Origin: Bufo bufo
Lineage: Eukaryota; Chordata; Amphibia; Anura; Bufonidae
DNA length: 64,000 nucleotides
Assembly (NCBI RefSeq): GCF_905171765.1
Contig: NC_053391.1
Coordinates: 190,598,559-190,662,558, forward strand
Reading direction: 5' to 3'
In this document: positions 11,716 to 21,274 of the stretch, in pieces
How positions within the stretch are numbered: the first letter of the stretch is position 1
Layout of the letters: each line of letters opens with the position of its first letter
Notes under the pieces: generated by a model
What the model was told of the DNA's origin: nothing
The model's input: only the letters and a program-made list of their open reading frames with translations
Databases searched by the model: none
Translations under genes and position numbers: made by a program

Positions 11716-11905
11716 ACAAGGGGCCATTATATATACTAATAATACAGAGGGGCCATTATATATTATAATACAGAGGCGGCTATTATATATACTAATAATA
11801 CAGAGGCGGCCATTATATATTATAATACAGAGGAGGCTATTATATATACTAATAATACAGAGGGGGCCATTATATATTATAATACAGAGGCGGCTATTAT
11901 ATATA

Positions 11906-12786
11906 CAGTACAGACCAAAAGTTTGGACACACCTTCTCATTCAAAGAGTTTTCTTTATTTTCATGACTATGAAGGCATCAAAACTATGAATTAACACATG
12001 TGGAATTATATACATAACAAACAAGTGTGAAACAACTGAAAATATGTCATATTCTAGGTACTTCAAAGTAGCCACCTTTTGCTTTGATTACTGCTTTGCA
12101 CACTCTTGGCATTCTCTTGATGAGCTTCAAGAGGTAGTCCCCTGAAATGGTCTTCCAACAGTTTTGAAGGAGTTCCCAGAGATGCTTAGCACTTGTTGGC
12201 CCTTTTGCCTTCACTCTGCGGTCCAGCTCACCCCAAACCATCTCGATTGGGTTCAGGTCCAGTGACTGTGGAGGCCAGGTCATCTGGCATTTTTCGGCTG
12301 ACTGACTGACCTTCATTTCTTAAAGTAATGATGGCCACTCGTTTTTCTTTACTTAGCTGCTTTTTTCTTGCCATAATACACATTCTAACAGTCTATTCAG
12401 TAGGACTATCAGCTGTGTATCCACCTGACTTCTCCTCAACGCCACTGATGGTCCCAACCCCATTTATAAGGCAAGAAATCCCACTTATTAAACCTGACAG
12501 GGCACACCTGTGAAGTGAAAACCATTTCAGGGGACTACCTCTTGAAGCTCATCAAGAGAATGCCAAGAGTGTGCAAAGCAGTAATCAAAGCAAAAGGTGG
12601 CTACTTTGAAGAACCTAGAATATGACATATTTTCAGTTGTTTCACACTTGTTTGTTATGTATATAATTCCACATGTGTTAATTCATAGTTTTGATGCCTT
12701 CAGTGTGAATCTACAATTTTCATAGTCATGAAAATAAAGAAAACTCTTTGAATGAGAAGGTGTGTCCAAACTTTTGGTCTGTACTG
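11906..12786 (-). mobile_element. Tc1 DD38E-like deletion derivative A (881 bp)
   Basis: The ends read CAGTACAGACCAAAAG and its inverse, with TA on both sides (11904-11905 and 12787-12788). The long terminal repeats (over 200 bp) run into the coding region, so the C-terminal coding sequence appears inverted at the other end (about 12520-12625). The middle of the transposase is deleted: N-terminal codons join directly to the QMTWPPQS region at about 12290. It resembles the family I recall as Intruder (DD38E), but the spacing cannot be measured because the second Asp is gone. Confidence 0.85.
12047..12375 (-). pseudogene. Internally deleted Tc1 transposase
   Basis: Reading from about 12375 downward, the first codons give a Met-Ala-Arg-Lys-Lys-type start, then after about 25 residues the frame jumps to the catalytic C-terminus: MTWPPQSLDLNPIEMVWGEL carries the last catalytic Glu, and the product ends at GGYFEVPRI near 12047. 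The DNA-binding domain and the first two Asp residues are missing, so no active enzyme can be made. A related derivative with a different break lies at 36803-37739. Confidence 0.8.
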
Positions 12787-12841
12787 TAACAATAATACAG
12801 AGGAGGCCATTATATATTATAATACAGAGGAGGCTATTATA

Positions 12842-14350
12842 CAGGGAGTGCAGAATTATTAGGCAAATGAGTATTTTGACCACATCATCCTCTTTATGCA
12901 TGTTGTCTTACTCCAAGCTGTATAGGCTCGAAAGCCTACTACCAATTAAGCATATTAGGTGATGTGCATCTCTGTAATGAGAAGGGGTGTGGTCTAAGGA
13001 CATCAACACCCTATATTAGGTGTGCATAATTATTAGGCAACTTCCTTTCCTTTGGCAAAATGGGTCAAAAGAAGGACTTGACAGGCTCAGAAAAGTCAAA
13101 AATAGTGAGATATCTTGCAGAGGGATGCAGCACTCTTAAAATTGCAAAGCTTCTGAAGCGTGATCATCGAACAATCAAGCGTTTCATTCAAAATAGTCAA
13201 CAGGGTCGCAAGAAGCGTGTGGAAAAACCAAGGCGCAAAATAACTGCCCATGAACTGAGAAAAGTCAAGCGTGCAGCTGCCAAGATGCCACTTGCCACCA
13301 GTTTGGCCATATTTCAGAGCTGCAACATCACTGGAGTGCCCAAAAGCACAAGGTGTGCAATACTCAGAGACATGGTCAAGGTAAGAAAGGCTGAAAGACG
13401 ACCACCACTGAACAAGACACACAAGCTGAAACGTCAAGACTGGGCCAAGAAATATCTCAAGACTGATTTTTCTAAGGTTTTATGGACTGATGAAATGAGA
13501 GTGAGTCTTGATGGGCCAGATGGATGGGCCTGTGGCTGGATTGGTAAAGGGCAGAGAGCTCCAGTCCGACTCAGACGCCAGCAAGGTGGAGGTGGAGTAC
13601 TGGTTTGGGCTGGTATCATCAAAGATGAGCTTGTGGGGCCTTTTCGGGTTGAGGATGGAGTCAAGCTCAACTCCCAGTCCTACTGCCAGTTTCTGGAAGA
13701 CACCTTCTTCAAGCAGTGGTACAGGAAGAAGTCTGCATCCTTCAAGAAAAACATGATTTTCATGCAGGACAATGCTCCATCACACGCGTCCAAGTACTCC
13801 ACAGCGTGGCTGGCAAGAAAGGGTATAAAAGAAGAAAATCTAATGACATGGCCTCCTTGTTCACCTGATCTGAACCCCATTGAGAACCTGTGGTCCATCA
13901 TCAAATGTGAGATTTACAAGGAGGGAAAACAGTACACCTCTCTGAACAGTGTCTGGGAGGCTGTGGTTGCTGCTGCACGCAATGTTGATGGTGAACAGAT
14001 CAAAACACTGACAGAATCCATGGATGGCAGGCTTTTGAGTGTCCTTGCAAAGAAAGGTGGCTATATTGGTCACTGATTTGTTTTTGTTTTGTTTTTGAAT
14101 GTCAGAAATGTATATTTGTGAATGTTGAGATGTTATATTGGTTTCACTGGTAAAAATAAATAATTGAAATGGGTATATATTTGTTTTTGTTAAGTTGCCT
14201 AATAATTATGCACAGTAATAGTCACCTGCACACACAGATATCCCCCTAAAATAGCTAAAACTAAAAACAAACTAAAAACTACATGGTTGTTGTTCAATAA
14301 TAAAATTAATCCTCAAAAATACAACTTGCCTAATAATTCTGCACTCCCTG
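12842..14350 (+). mobile_element. Tc1/mariner DD37E transposon, copy 2 (1509 bp)
   Basis: Flanked by TA (12840-12841 and 14351-14352). It has matching terminal repeats CAGGGAGTGCAGAATTA and its inverse, and a complete transposase gene. Compared with the copy at 1579 it lacks about 53 bp near 14282, just inside the right end. Clean ends plus an open gene mark it as the better candidate for a recently mobile copy. It lies inside the 30-bp minisatellite, whose TATATA runs offer many TA targets. Confidence 0.95.
13060..14076 (+). CDS. Tc1/mariner transposase, DD37E type, intact
   Basis: A 338-residue transposase that cuts and pastes its element at TA. The layout matches the copy at 1798: N-terminal helix-turn-helix region (about residues 1-110), then the DDE catalytic core with D144 (WTDEM), D237 (MQDNAPSH) and E275 (NPIENLW). 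There is no stop or frameshift. Differences from the other copy are few and scattered, for example KKRVEK in place of KQPVEK near residue 55, GPDGWACG near 150, and KKS in place of KRS near 222. Having two nearly identical open copies 11 kb apart fits a young, recently active family. Which copy is closer to the ancestor cannot be told from two sequences. Confidence 0.94.
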   Translation: MGQKKDLTGSEKSKIVRYLAEGCSTLKIAKLLKRDHRTIKRFIQNSQQGRKKRVEKPRRKITAHELRKVKRAAAKMPLATSLAIFQSCNITGVPKSTRCAILRDMVKVRKAERRPPLNKTHKLKRQDWAKKYLKTDFSKVLWTDEMRVSLDGPDGWACGWIGKGQRAPVRLRRQQGGGGVLVWAGIIKDELVGPFRVEDGVKLNSQSYCQFLEDTFFKQWYRKKSASFKKNMIFMQDNAPSHASKYSTAWLARKGIKEENLMTWPPCSPDLNPIENLWSIIKCEIYKEGKQYTSLNSVWEAVVAAARNVDGEQIKTLTESMDGRLLSVLAKKGGYIGH

Positions 14351-14660
14351 TATATACTAATAATACAGAGGGGGCCATTATATATACTAATACAGAGAGG
14401 GCTATTATATATACTAATAATACAGAGGGGGCCATTATATATACTTATAATACAGAGGGGGCCATTATATATACTAATACAGAGGGGGCTATTATATATA
14501 CTAATAATACAGAGGGGGGCATTATATATACTAATAATACAGAGGGGGCTATTATATATACTAATAATACAGAGGGGGGCATTATATATACTTATAATAC
14601 AGAGGGGGCTATTATATACTAATAATACTGCGGGGCATTATATATACTAATAATACAGAT

Positions 14661-15240
14661 CTCTGCTGTCCATATACCAGGCCTACCACCAGAATTACCC
14701 CTTCATATACCGCCTGCCCGCCTGGTCACCCTGACCAGACGGGAAGACGGTATATGAAGGGGTAATACTGGTAGGCTAGGTATATGGACAGCAGAGATGG
14801 CATCCTCTGGGCAGTACTGTCTCTGGTCATCCTTTACCAGTACCCTGACTGCCACCTGCGTAGCCTGTGACACTGACTGTCACTCACTGATAACCAAGCA
14901 GCAGGCAGTGAAGTGTCATGAGAGCCAGGCTACGCAGGTGGTAGTCAGGGTGCTGATAAAGGATGACTAGAGACAGTACTGCCTAGAGGATTTCATCTCT
15001 GCCCATCTCGACTATACCAGGCCTACCACCAGTATTACCCCTTCATATACCGCCTGGTCACCCTGACCAGGTGGTATATGAAGGGGTAATACTGGTAGGC
15101 CTGGTATATGGACAGCAGAGATGGGCAGAGATGGCATCCTCTGGCCAGTGCTGTCTCTGGTCATCCTTCACCAGCATCCTGACTGCCACCTGTTTAGCTT
15201 GGCTCTCATAGCACTTCACTGCCTGCTGCTTGGCTATCAG
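14661..15240. repeat. Train of long nested hairpins
   Basis: Three consecutive long hairpins. The first (14661-14796) has arms starting CTCTGCTGTCCATATACC. The second (about 14797-15003) has arms starting ATGGCATCCTCTGGGCAG and GCCTAGAGGATTTCATCTC. The third (15013-15108) has arms of 45-48 bp around a 3-base loop. The third resembles the first, and 15121-15240 repeats the left arm of the second, so the unit hairpin 1 plus hairpin 2 is duplicated. No coding sequence. It may be part of the same hAT-like unit as the minisatellite. Confidence 0.85.
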
Positions 15241-15504
15241 TGGGTGACAGTCACTGTCACAGTGTAGCTGAGTCACTTCCTGAGTGATATTTAGCTTTCT
15301 GTGACATTGACCATGTGTATCTGAGATAGGGACATTAGGTTATGAGCCAGGTGAAGCCAGGACCTAAAGGACATCAATCTCTGAATAGTGCTGAGGAATA
15401 TGTAGGCCCTACATTAGCCTAAAAAATAAACAGCAATCATTCTTTTACTGCAGGTGGAGACTGCACCTGATGCAGACATTCTATGGAAGTACTGATGAAC
15501 AGTT

Positions 15505-15927
15505 TTAAAGAGGTTGTTCACCTTCAGGGGGTTTTCTGGCAGACCTCCCTTCCCCGGTGGCAGAACCTGCAGAGGGTTAAGAATACTTCCTTGATCCCCA
15601 CCATTGTTTTCTGGCTCATTGCGGCCCCCTCAACCCCCCCTTCCCTCTGGTCGCTGCAGCCAATTACTGGTCGCAGTTATGCATCACATAAACCAGTGAT
15701 GTAACACGTGGGGGACTTGTTATCGCTGCAGACAGTCTTTGCCTATGGCACATGACTTGCATCAAACAGGATTTTGACACGCGAAGACAAGACAGACGCA
15801 CTGATGGTGGGGGAGCGAAGGAGCCAGAACCTCACTGTGAGAAGTAGGTAAGTATACCTTCCTCTGTAGGTCCATTATCAGGGTGGTTTCTAACCAAGAG
15901 ATTCCCAAAGGTAAACAACCCCTTTAA
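15505..15927. mobile_element. T2-type MITE (423 bp)
   Basis: Ends are TTAAAGAGGTTGTTCACC and the inverse GGTAAACAACCCCTTTAA, with TTAA at both limits (15505-15508 and 15924-15927). The TTAAAGG-type end with a TTAA target is the hallmark of the T2 MITE group of amphibians. Non-coding. The next 320 bp (15928-16250) show nothing assignable. Confidence 0.75.
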
Positions 15928-16250
15928 GGTTATGTACTCATTTGCAGTATATCTAAAAAATAAAAAAGTAACTTTTTTGTTTTTGTTAAAAATATTCCAC
16001 TGTGGTCCAATTTCAAATCCTATAGAGAACCTTCTCCATGGCTACAGACTACAAACTCTGCTGTATATATTTTCAATTAAACTGAACCTATCACATTGTA
16101 CATACGCCCTTTCTGTGGACAGCATGTTATAGAGCTGAGCATATTGATGTATTTGGGAAGGTTTATTAAGACTAGAGCTCTCATATGCCAGTCTTGATGC
16201 CCAGTGCGTAGGAGTGAGATCCACCTAACTAATTAAGGTAAAGATGCCCC

Positions 16251-16822
16251 TTAAAGGGGTTTCCCGAGATTTTGACACTGATGACCTATCCTCAGGATAG
16301 TGAGAATAGTAGATGTAGAGCAGCACCCACAGACCATCAAACGGCCACACCGGAATGCATCAGCCAAACCACGGCCGCAGATCCTCAGCAGCCCACCGAA
16401 TAGTACAAACAAACAGGTAATGGAAGCATCTCCAGCGACTTGATAAGCTTGATAGACTCCAAGGCTTGATAAAGGCCATGTAGTAGCCGAAACATTGCTG
16501 TTTATTTTTATGGCACACTTTCTGTAAAGTCTGTCCAATAAAGAAGTCGCTGGAGATGCTGCCGTTACCTGTTTGTTTGTACTATTCTCAGGATAGGTCA
16601 TGAGTATCTGATCGGGGGGGGTCCAATACCCTGGACGCCCGATGATCAGCTGTTTGAGACGACAAAGCCTTCTTGCAGCTTACCAAGCACAGTTCTGTAC
16701 ATTGTATTGCGGCTATGCTTGGTATCGCACTTAGCCCCATTGAAGCGAATGGGGGTCTGATTGCCACCGATCAGATGCTGATGACCTATCCTGAGGATAG
16801 GTCCTCAATATCAAAATCAAAA
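16251..16822. mobile_element. T2-type fold-back MITE with a nested insertion
   Basis: Starts TTAAAGGGGTTTCCCGAG and carries the word GATGACCTATCCT in direct and inverted form at both sides, as does the MITE at 62857. The right TTAA end is missing. A 280-bp insert lies at 16301-16580; removing it with one GGATAG copy restores CCTCAGGATAGGTCAT. Confidence 0.75.
16301..16580 (+). mobile_element. 280-bp insertion with hairpin and ribozyme-like tail
   Basis: Flanked by GGATAG (16295-16300 and 16581-16586); an 8-bp reading CAGGATAG is also possible. Ends are TGAGAATAGTA and its inverse. Inside, arms of about 45 bp (16397-16441 and 16541-16588) can pair. The loop contains CTTGATAAAGGCC, then TAGTAGCCGAAACATTG and AATAAAG. 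The GATAAAGGCC...GCCGAAAC pattern recalls the tails of Penelope-like retroelements, which carry hammerhead-ribozyme motifs. The classification is tentative. Confidence 0.45.
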
Positions 16823-17769
16823 AAATAAATTTTATAAACTAAGTGTATCTGTTTGCCGTCAATGCACCAAAAACCCAAATCTACGCCAGTCAGGGGCTGG
16901 CATAGGCTTGAGCTATAACTAATGCCAGCTTCTAGTAAAGTCAGTGGCCCACAGAAGCTCCGCCCCATGCCGTTAAGCCCATCCTCTTTTCTCACCACTT
17001 TAAAAAAAGTGTCCATAAGCTCAAGACCTAACAAGTTATGGCACAAATATGGCGGGCATCGTAACTTGCAACTTTTCAACACCACAAAAGTGGTGTTAAA
17101 GCATTGATGCATCTCCCTCCCTTTGTTTTAAGGGAAAATATTTAGTATAACCTGTAACTTAGTCATTTAAATTCCTGGTCTTTCAGTGTTTAAGAGTCCA
17201 GTGGGCGGTCCGAATCAGTGAAAGTCATACATGGAAGACTATAAGCCACTAATTAGGACAGTGCATATAGAAATAACAGGGATTTCAAGGAATAAAATAC
17301 AAGTTCTACTGAATCTTTTCCCACAAATTATATATCAGTCTGTTCAGCTCCTTCCACTTTGTAACATGCTACCTGCAGATCAGACACCATGTTCAATGTG
17401 ACAGGTTCCCTTTAAATAGAGTTATATTTTTCACTTTACTTTCATGAATATATTTATTTTGCCACTCAACAGGGCAAACAGGGAGGTAGGAAACACATAA
17501 TCTGTGGTCTTTGCATTTCTATTCATACCGATCACTGGTAACTATAATGTTATAGTGCCAATTAGATCATTGTGACACACAACGTGTCTTCTCAACATCA
17601 GACCCTTCCCCACAGGAAACCTATGATGTATGTAATCACATCACTGGTTACCATAGATACAATACAAATGGGGGAGAAGTCACAAAGAGTCACACGGCTG
17701 ATGTTTCAGCCCCTTGTCACACTGTATGAATCTAGGTAACAGTAATGCACTACCTAGCAAAGTTGGCCC
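16823..17769. other. Unassigned intergenic DNA
   Basis: Nearly 1 kb with no gene, RNA or complete mobile element recognised. The open frames around 16786-17112 look like chance. Confidence 0.5.
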
Positions 17770-18335
17770 TTAAAGGAAATGTGTCACCAAAAATGTTATC
17801 TGCCATTAAAAACCAGATAGTAACACATGTCCTTTTTTCTGATCTGTTTTTATTTTCTGATTTTAGATTTTTTTTTATTCAATTTCCTGAACAAGATTAC
17901 GGGGGCTGCCATCTTGCCTGAACTGTTCTTAACAGCATTTAGAAAGCATTAAGAAAACTGCTTTACAGCAGCCCCATGGTCCATAGACACAATGGACAGG
18001 AGGGAATCTCATTGACATCTATGGGAGAGTTTTCCGGGCATGCTCTGTGATCTGTGCAGAGGTCACTGTACAAGGAAAGAATAGATAAGCTTTGATAATA
18101 ACCTATTGTGAATGGTGGATCATGGCTTATAAAATGATCTGTACAAGCCAAGAAGTGGCACCAATATTAGACATAGTGGCCAGTGCAAACACTGCAGGAT
18201 TTTTGGTTTTAGTTTAAATATAAAAAGTAACTTGGAGAATTTAAAATAACAGAATCAAAAATAATTTACAAATATGTTAAACATAAAAAAGTGATTTAAG
18301 CAGCAGGTCATTTTCTGATGGCACATTCCCTTTAA
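17770..18335 (+). mobile_element. T2-type MITE (566 bp)
   Basis: Ends TTAAAGGAAATGTGTCACC and the inverse GGCACATTCCCTTTAA, with TTAA at both limits. A diverged relative lies in the other orientation at about 27590-28210, sharing CTGTGATCTGTGCAGAGGTC-type words. Non-coding. Confidence 0.75.
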
Positions 18336-18439
18336 CTCAGGAACAATATAAGTTAATATGGTGAAGTCCCCTAGGTTGCTGACAAATAATCATAGTATGG
18401 AAGGGTTTAAAATACACCTGTCTCTTGATACACTATATC

Positions 18440-18453
18440 ATAAAGGGCACATG
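18440..18453. repeat. Target-site duplication, left copy
   Basis: ATAAAGGGCACATG, identical to 25513-25526, marks the insertion point of the LINE at 18454-25512. Confidence 0.95.
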
Positions 18454-20092
18454 CACAGAGTCAGCGTTGCGGTATGACGTAGCGGAGTAGCTGCGTGGGC
18501 GTGCCGCACGTCCGCATGGGCACCGCCCCCTCATCCACCTGCTTCGGCCGGGCGTCTCGGCGTCTCGGTCCTTTCCCCTGCCCTGCCTTTTCCAGCACGG
18601 TCTATTGGCACCGGACCGTAGCCGGGAACCTCTGAAGTTGTGTACTACTGCCACCGCCGCGGCACCTACTGGGAACGGTGTGAGAGACCGGGACTGAGTG
18701 GACTGAACGGACCGGGACTGAGCGTCAGGTACCGAGCAAAGATCCAGGTGCGCACTCATCAAGTTGCCAGGCGGTTACCCTGCTACGCCCCTGAAAGATT
18801 CGTTTTGGATAGAGGTGGCCTTTGGGAAGAACGCTTCCATACCTGTCCGACGCCCGCCTGTGACTGGTGAAAATATTCAAAAGACCGCCGAAAGCCCGCT
18901 TGTGACCTCCATTCAAAAGACCGCCGAAAGTCGGCATAGCCGATGACAAGATGACCGGTGGTGGATAGTCATATACTTTAAATATATATCGGCGGTGAGA
19001 TACCTGGCCGGCTGGCTGAAAACCGGTGAGACTGTTCCTGTGTTATTACCTACTCACACTCCTTGTCATTAACCAACGTTTTACATACTAACTCTGTGTG
19101 CAGACTAATCCTATGTGCAAGGAGGTTGCTGCCTGCCTGACCCGGCTCTCCTGGCCGTTGCTGTTAATCCGTTGGGGGCATGATTGTGGATGACAATCTG
19201 GGACGGTACTGTAATAGCCCCTGGTGAAGCAGAGGACCGGTGAATGGGGGCTGGAACCCCGACATATCTCTGATATAGGGGTGTGAGCCAGCTGGGTGAT
19301 CGGTGTTCGGTCTATATGCGACTCCATGAGATTCCCTTACCCCTAGATGATTATCTCCCTCAGCGGCTGAAGTCTACATGTGCGTCCCCTTACGGTGATG
19401 CACATTGGCTATGCGGCTATAGGGGAACGGTGGTACAGGGGACTACAGGGGACTACTGCTGATTATCTCCCTCTATAACAACCCAACAGGGGCTTCTTCT
19501 GAGCAGTAGTGTCGAGATTGACCGAATTGGCTGGACTGCCCCTCCGCAAACATCCATACTGGGGACTATATCTCATCACCTTGGAATTCTAGGGAAGGAC
19601 ATTAGCCATTTACTCCTACCCAGGGTTTATACCGTTAATTGCTTAAATCGGGTACGTAAACTGCCCTAAACAGTGGTGCACGCGGAGAGCGGTGTAGGGT
19701 CCGGGACCTATTTCTTACCGACTCCTCCTGTACCATTGATGTGAATAGGTGTTTAGTCCCCGCTGGCACCTCTTTCTGCAGGCTGCTCTAGGGCAGACCT
19801 CTGTCACTTATCAACTTTATTGCTTTTATTTATGCATATGTATGTGGCTCAGATAGGCTGATATATATTCCTATGTTCTTTCTAGCTGGGATTGGACAAA
19901 CCAATGTTAGATATGCATATAATCCCACTCTGTTATTGAGTATATATAGTAGAAAATCAGTCATTGATCCGGTGTTAGTATATTTCTGACAGGGGGTGAC
20001 ACGGTGAGAGTGTTCACCTTTGGGATACCTTTTTTATTCTTTCTCTCCATTTCTTCTTTATACGGTATACCTCCGCTGGATAAGTTTGAAAT
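18454..20092 (+). promoter_or_regulatory. LINE 5' untranslated region with likely internal promoter
   Basis: Full-length LINEs must carry their promoter inside the 5' end. The first 500 bp here are CpG-rich, in contrast with the AT-rich flanks, and include GGTATGACGTAGCGG, with a CRE-like TGACGTA, 20-35 bp from the start. No open frame of note lies in this part. Promoter function is inferred from position. Confidence 0.55.
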
Positions 20093-21031
20093 ATGCCTCC
20101 TAAATACAATAGGCGATCTGGGGGTATGGGTTCCCCTAGGGCAGGTGACGGCAATAGTCCACAGGCTAGAATGGACAAATATTTGAAATCGCCCCCACCC
20201 AAACAGAGGGGGGGGGAAAAAATACCCGAGCCGGTGGAAACACAGGCAGAACCACTGGTACAGTCAGAACAGTGTATGAGATTTGATATGATCGAGAACA
20301 AGTTGTCGGACATACTATCGGTTGTGCAGACCACCAACCAATCAGTCTTAGATATCTCCACCACCGTGCAGACACTGCAGACTGAGTTTACCCTTATTAG
20401 AGATGATATGAATAAAATTAGGGCTAGCATCTCACTTGTAGAAACTGGGCTATCAAAGGTCCAAATAGAACAGCGACAGATGACTATAAAAATAGACGAA
20501 CTAGACAAAGAAAACAAACGGATTAACGCAAGATTAACAGATATGGAGGATAGAGCACGCCGTAACAACCTCAGAATAGTGGGCTTTCCAGAGGGGGTAG
20601 AGGGGGGGAACCCCGTGGCGTTCATGCAAAAATGGCTGATTGACGTGTTGGGACCCTGTGGTGAGACCCCTGCACTTTGTGTAGAGAGAGTGCATAGAAT
20701 GCCTGCAAAAAAACCTCCGCCAGGTGGCCCCCCTCGACCCCTCTTAATTAGGATAGTATCCTCTAGTGATAGAGATTGGGTGCTTCGACGTAAGAGGGAA
20801 CTAGCAGAGATTGCCTTTAACGGCCACTCGATACAGATATACCCTGACTTCTCTAAGGACACCCAAAATAAGCGTAGGGAGTATTTTGATATTAAGAAAA
20901 GACTACGGGGTGGAAACATCAAATATTCTATTCTATACCCCGCAAAGTTAAGAGTGGTTTATAGGGACAACGTAATGTTCTTCCATTCACCTAGAGAAAC
21001 TTTGGAATGGTTAGATACTGTTGGGGATTAG
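20093..21031 (+). CDS. LINE ORF1 protein (L1/Tx1 type), intact
   Basis: The 312-residue protein should coat the LINE RNA as a trimer and act as a nucleic-acid chaperone during retrotransposition. Residues 1-60 are basic and Pro/Gly-rich. A heptad-like coiled coil spans about 62-155. The RNA-recognition domain follows, with the signature RARRNNLRIVGFPEG near 153-167. The basic C-terminal domain ends with YPAKLRVVYRD and HSPRETLEWLD. The length is usual for the family and the frame is unbroken. The ATG at 20093 is preceded by a long untranslated leader. The stop is followed by 243 bp before ORF2. The ORF1 at 44692-45759 belongs to a clearly different lineage. Confidence 0.9.
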   Translation: MPPKYNRRSGGMGSPRAGDGNSPQARMDKYLKSPPPKQRGGEKIPEPVETQAEPLVQSEQCMRFDMIENKLSDILSVVQTTNQSVLDISTTVQTLQTEFTLIRDDMNKIRASISLVETGLSKVQIEQRQMTIKIDELDKENKRINARLTDMEDRARRNNLRIVGFPEGVEGGNPVAFMQKWLIDVLGPCGETPALCVERVHRMPAKKPPPGGPPRPLLIRIVSSSDRDWVLRRKRELAEIAFNGHSIQIYPDFSKDTQNKRREYFDIKKRLRGGNIKYSILYPAKLRVVYRDNVMFFHSPRETLEWLDTVGD

Positions 21032-21274
21032 AGATTGGACTCTGGCCATGGCGGGAGGAGGTTGACCCAATGTAGGGGGTGGGGGAACAGTGGGGGCGGC
21101 CCATGGACGGATGGGCGAAATGTGAGAGGTTTACAACGATGCTTTGCATCAGTGAACCAGTAAGGGGGATGCGATGGAGGGGGGGAGAAGGGGGCGGGGG
21201 TGGGGGGAGGTGGACCTTGACCTGGTTGCGGTTGCTTTTGGGGGGCGACGGACGCTTCCTCTATAATACATAGC

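Larger units (their letters stand above)
11716..14658. repeat. 30-bp TA-rich minisatellite, interrupted by two transposons
   Basis: The unit reads roughly TATATACTAATAATACAGAG followed by GGGGCCATTA. It occupies 11716-11903, 12789-12839 and 14353-14658. The gaps are exactly the transposons at 11906-12786 and 12842-14350. Units vary in the G run and in CCATT against CTATT. Apparent peptide repeats across the last block come from the 30-bp period being a multiple of three. Confidence 0.9.

Noticed and set aside
14287..14622. A protein with a NTEGAIIYT repeat
   Set aside because: The 30-bp minisatellite is divisible by three, so any open frame repeats every ten residues.
20014..20922. A 302-residue minus-strand frame opposite the LINE ORF1
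   Set aside because: Shadow of the ORF1 gene; low-complexity Ser/Leu content and no domain.
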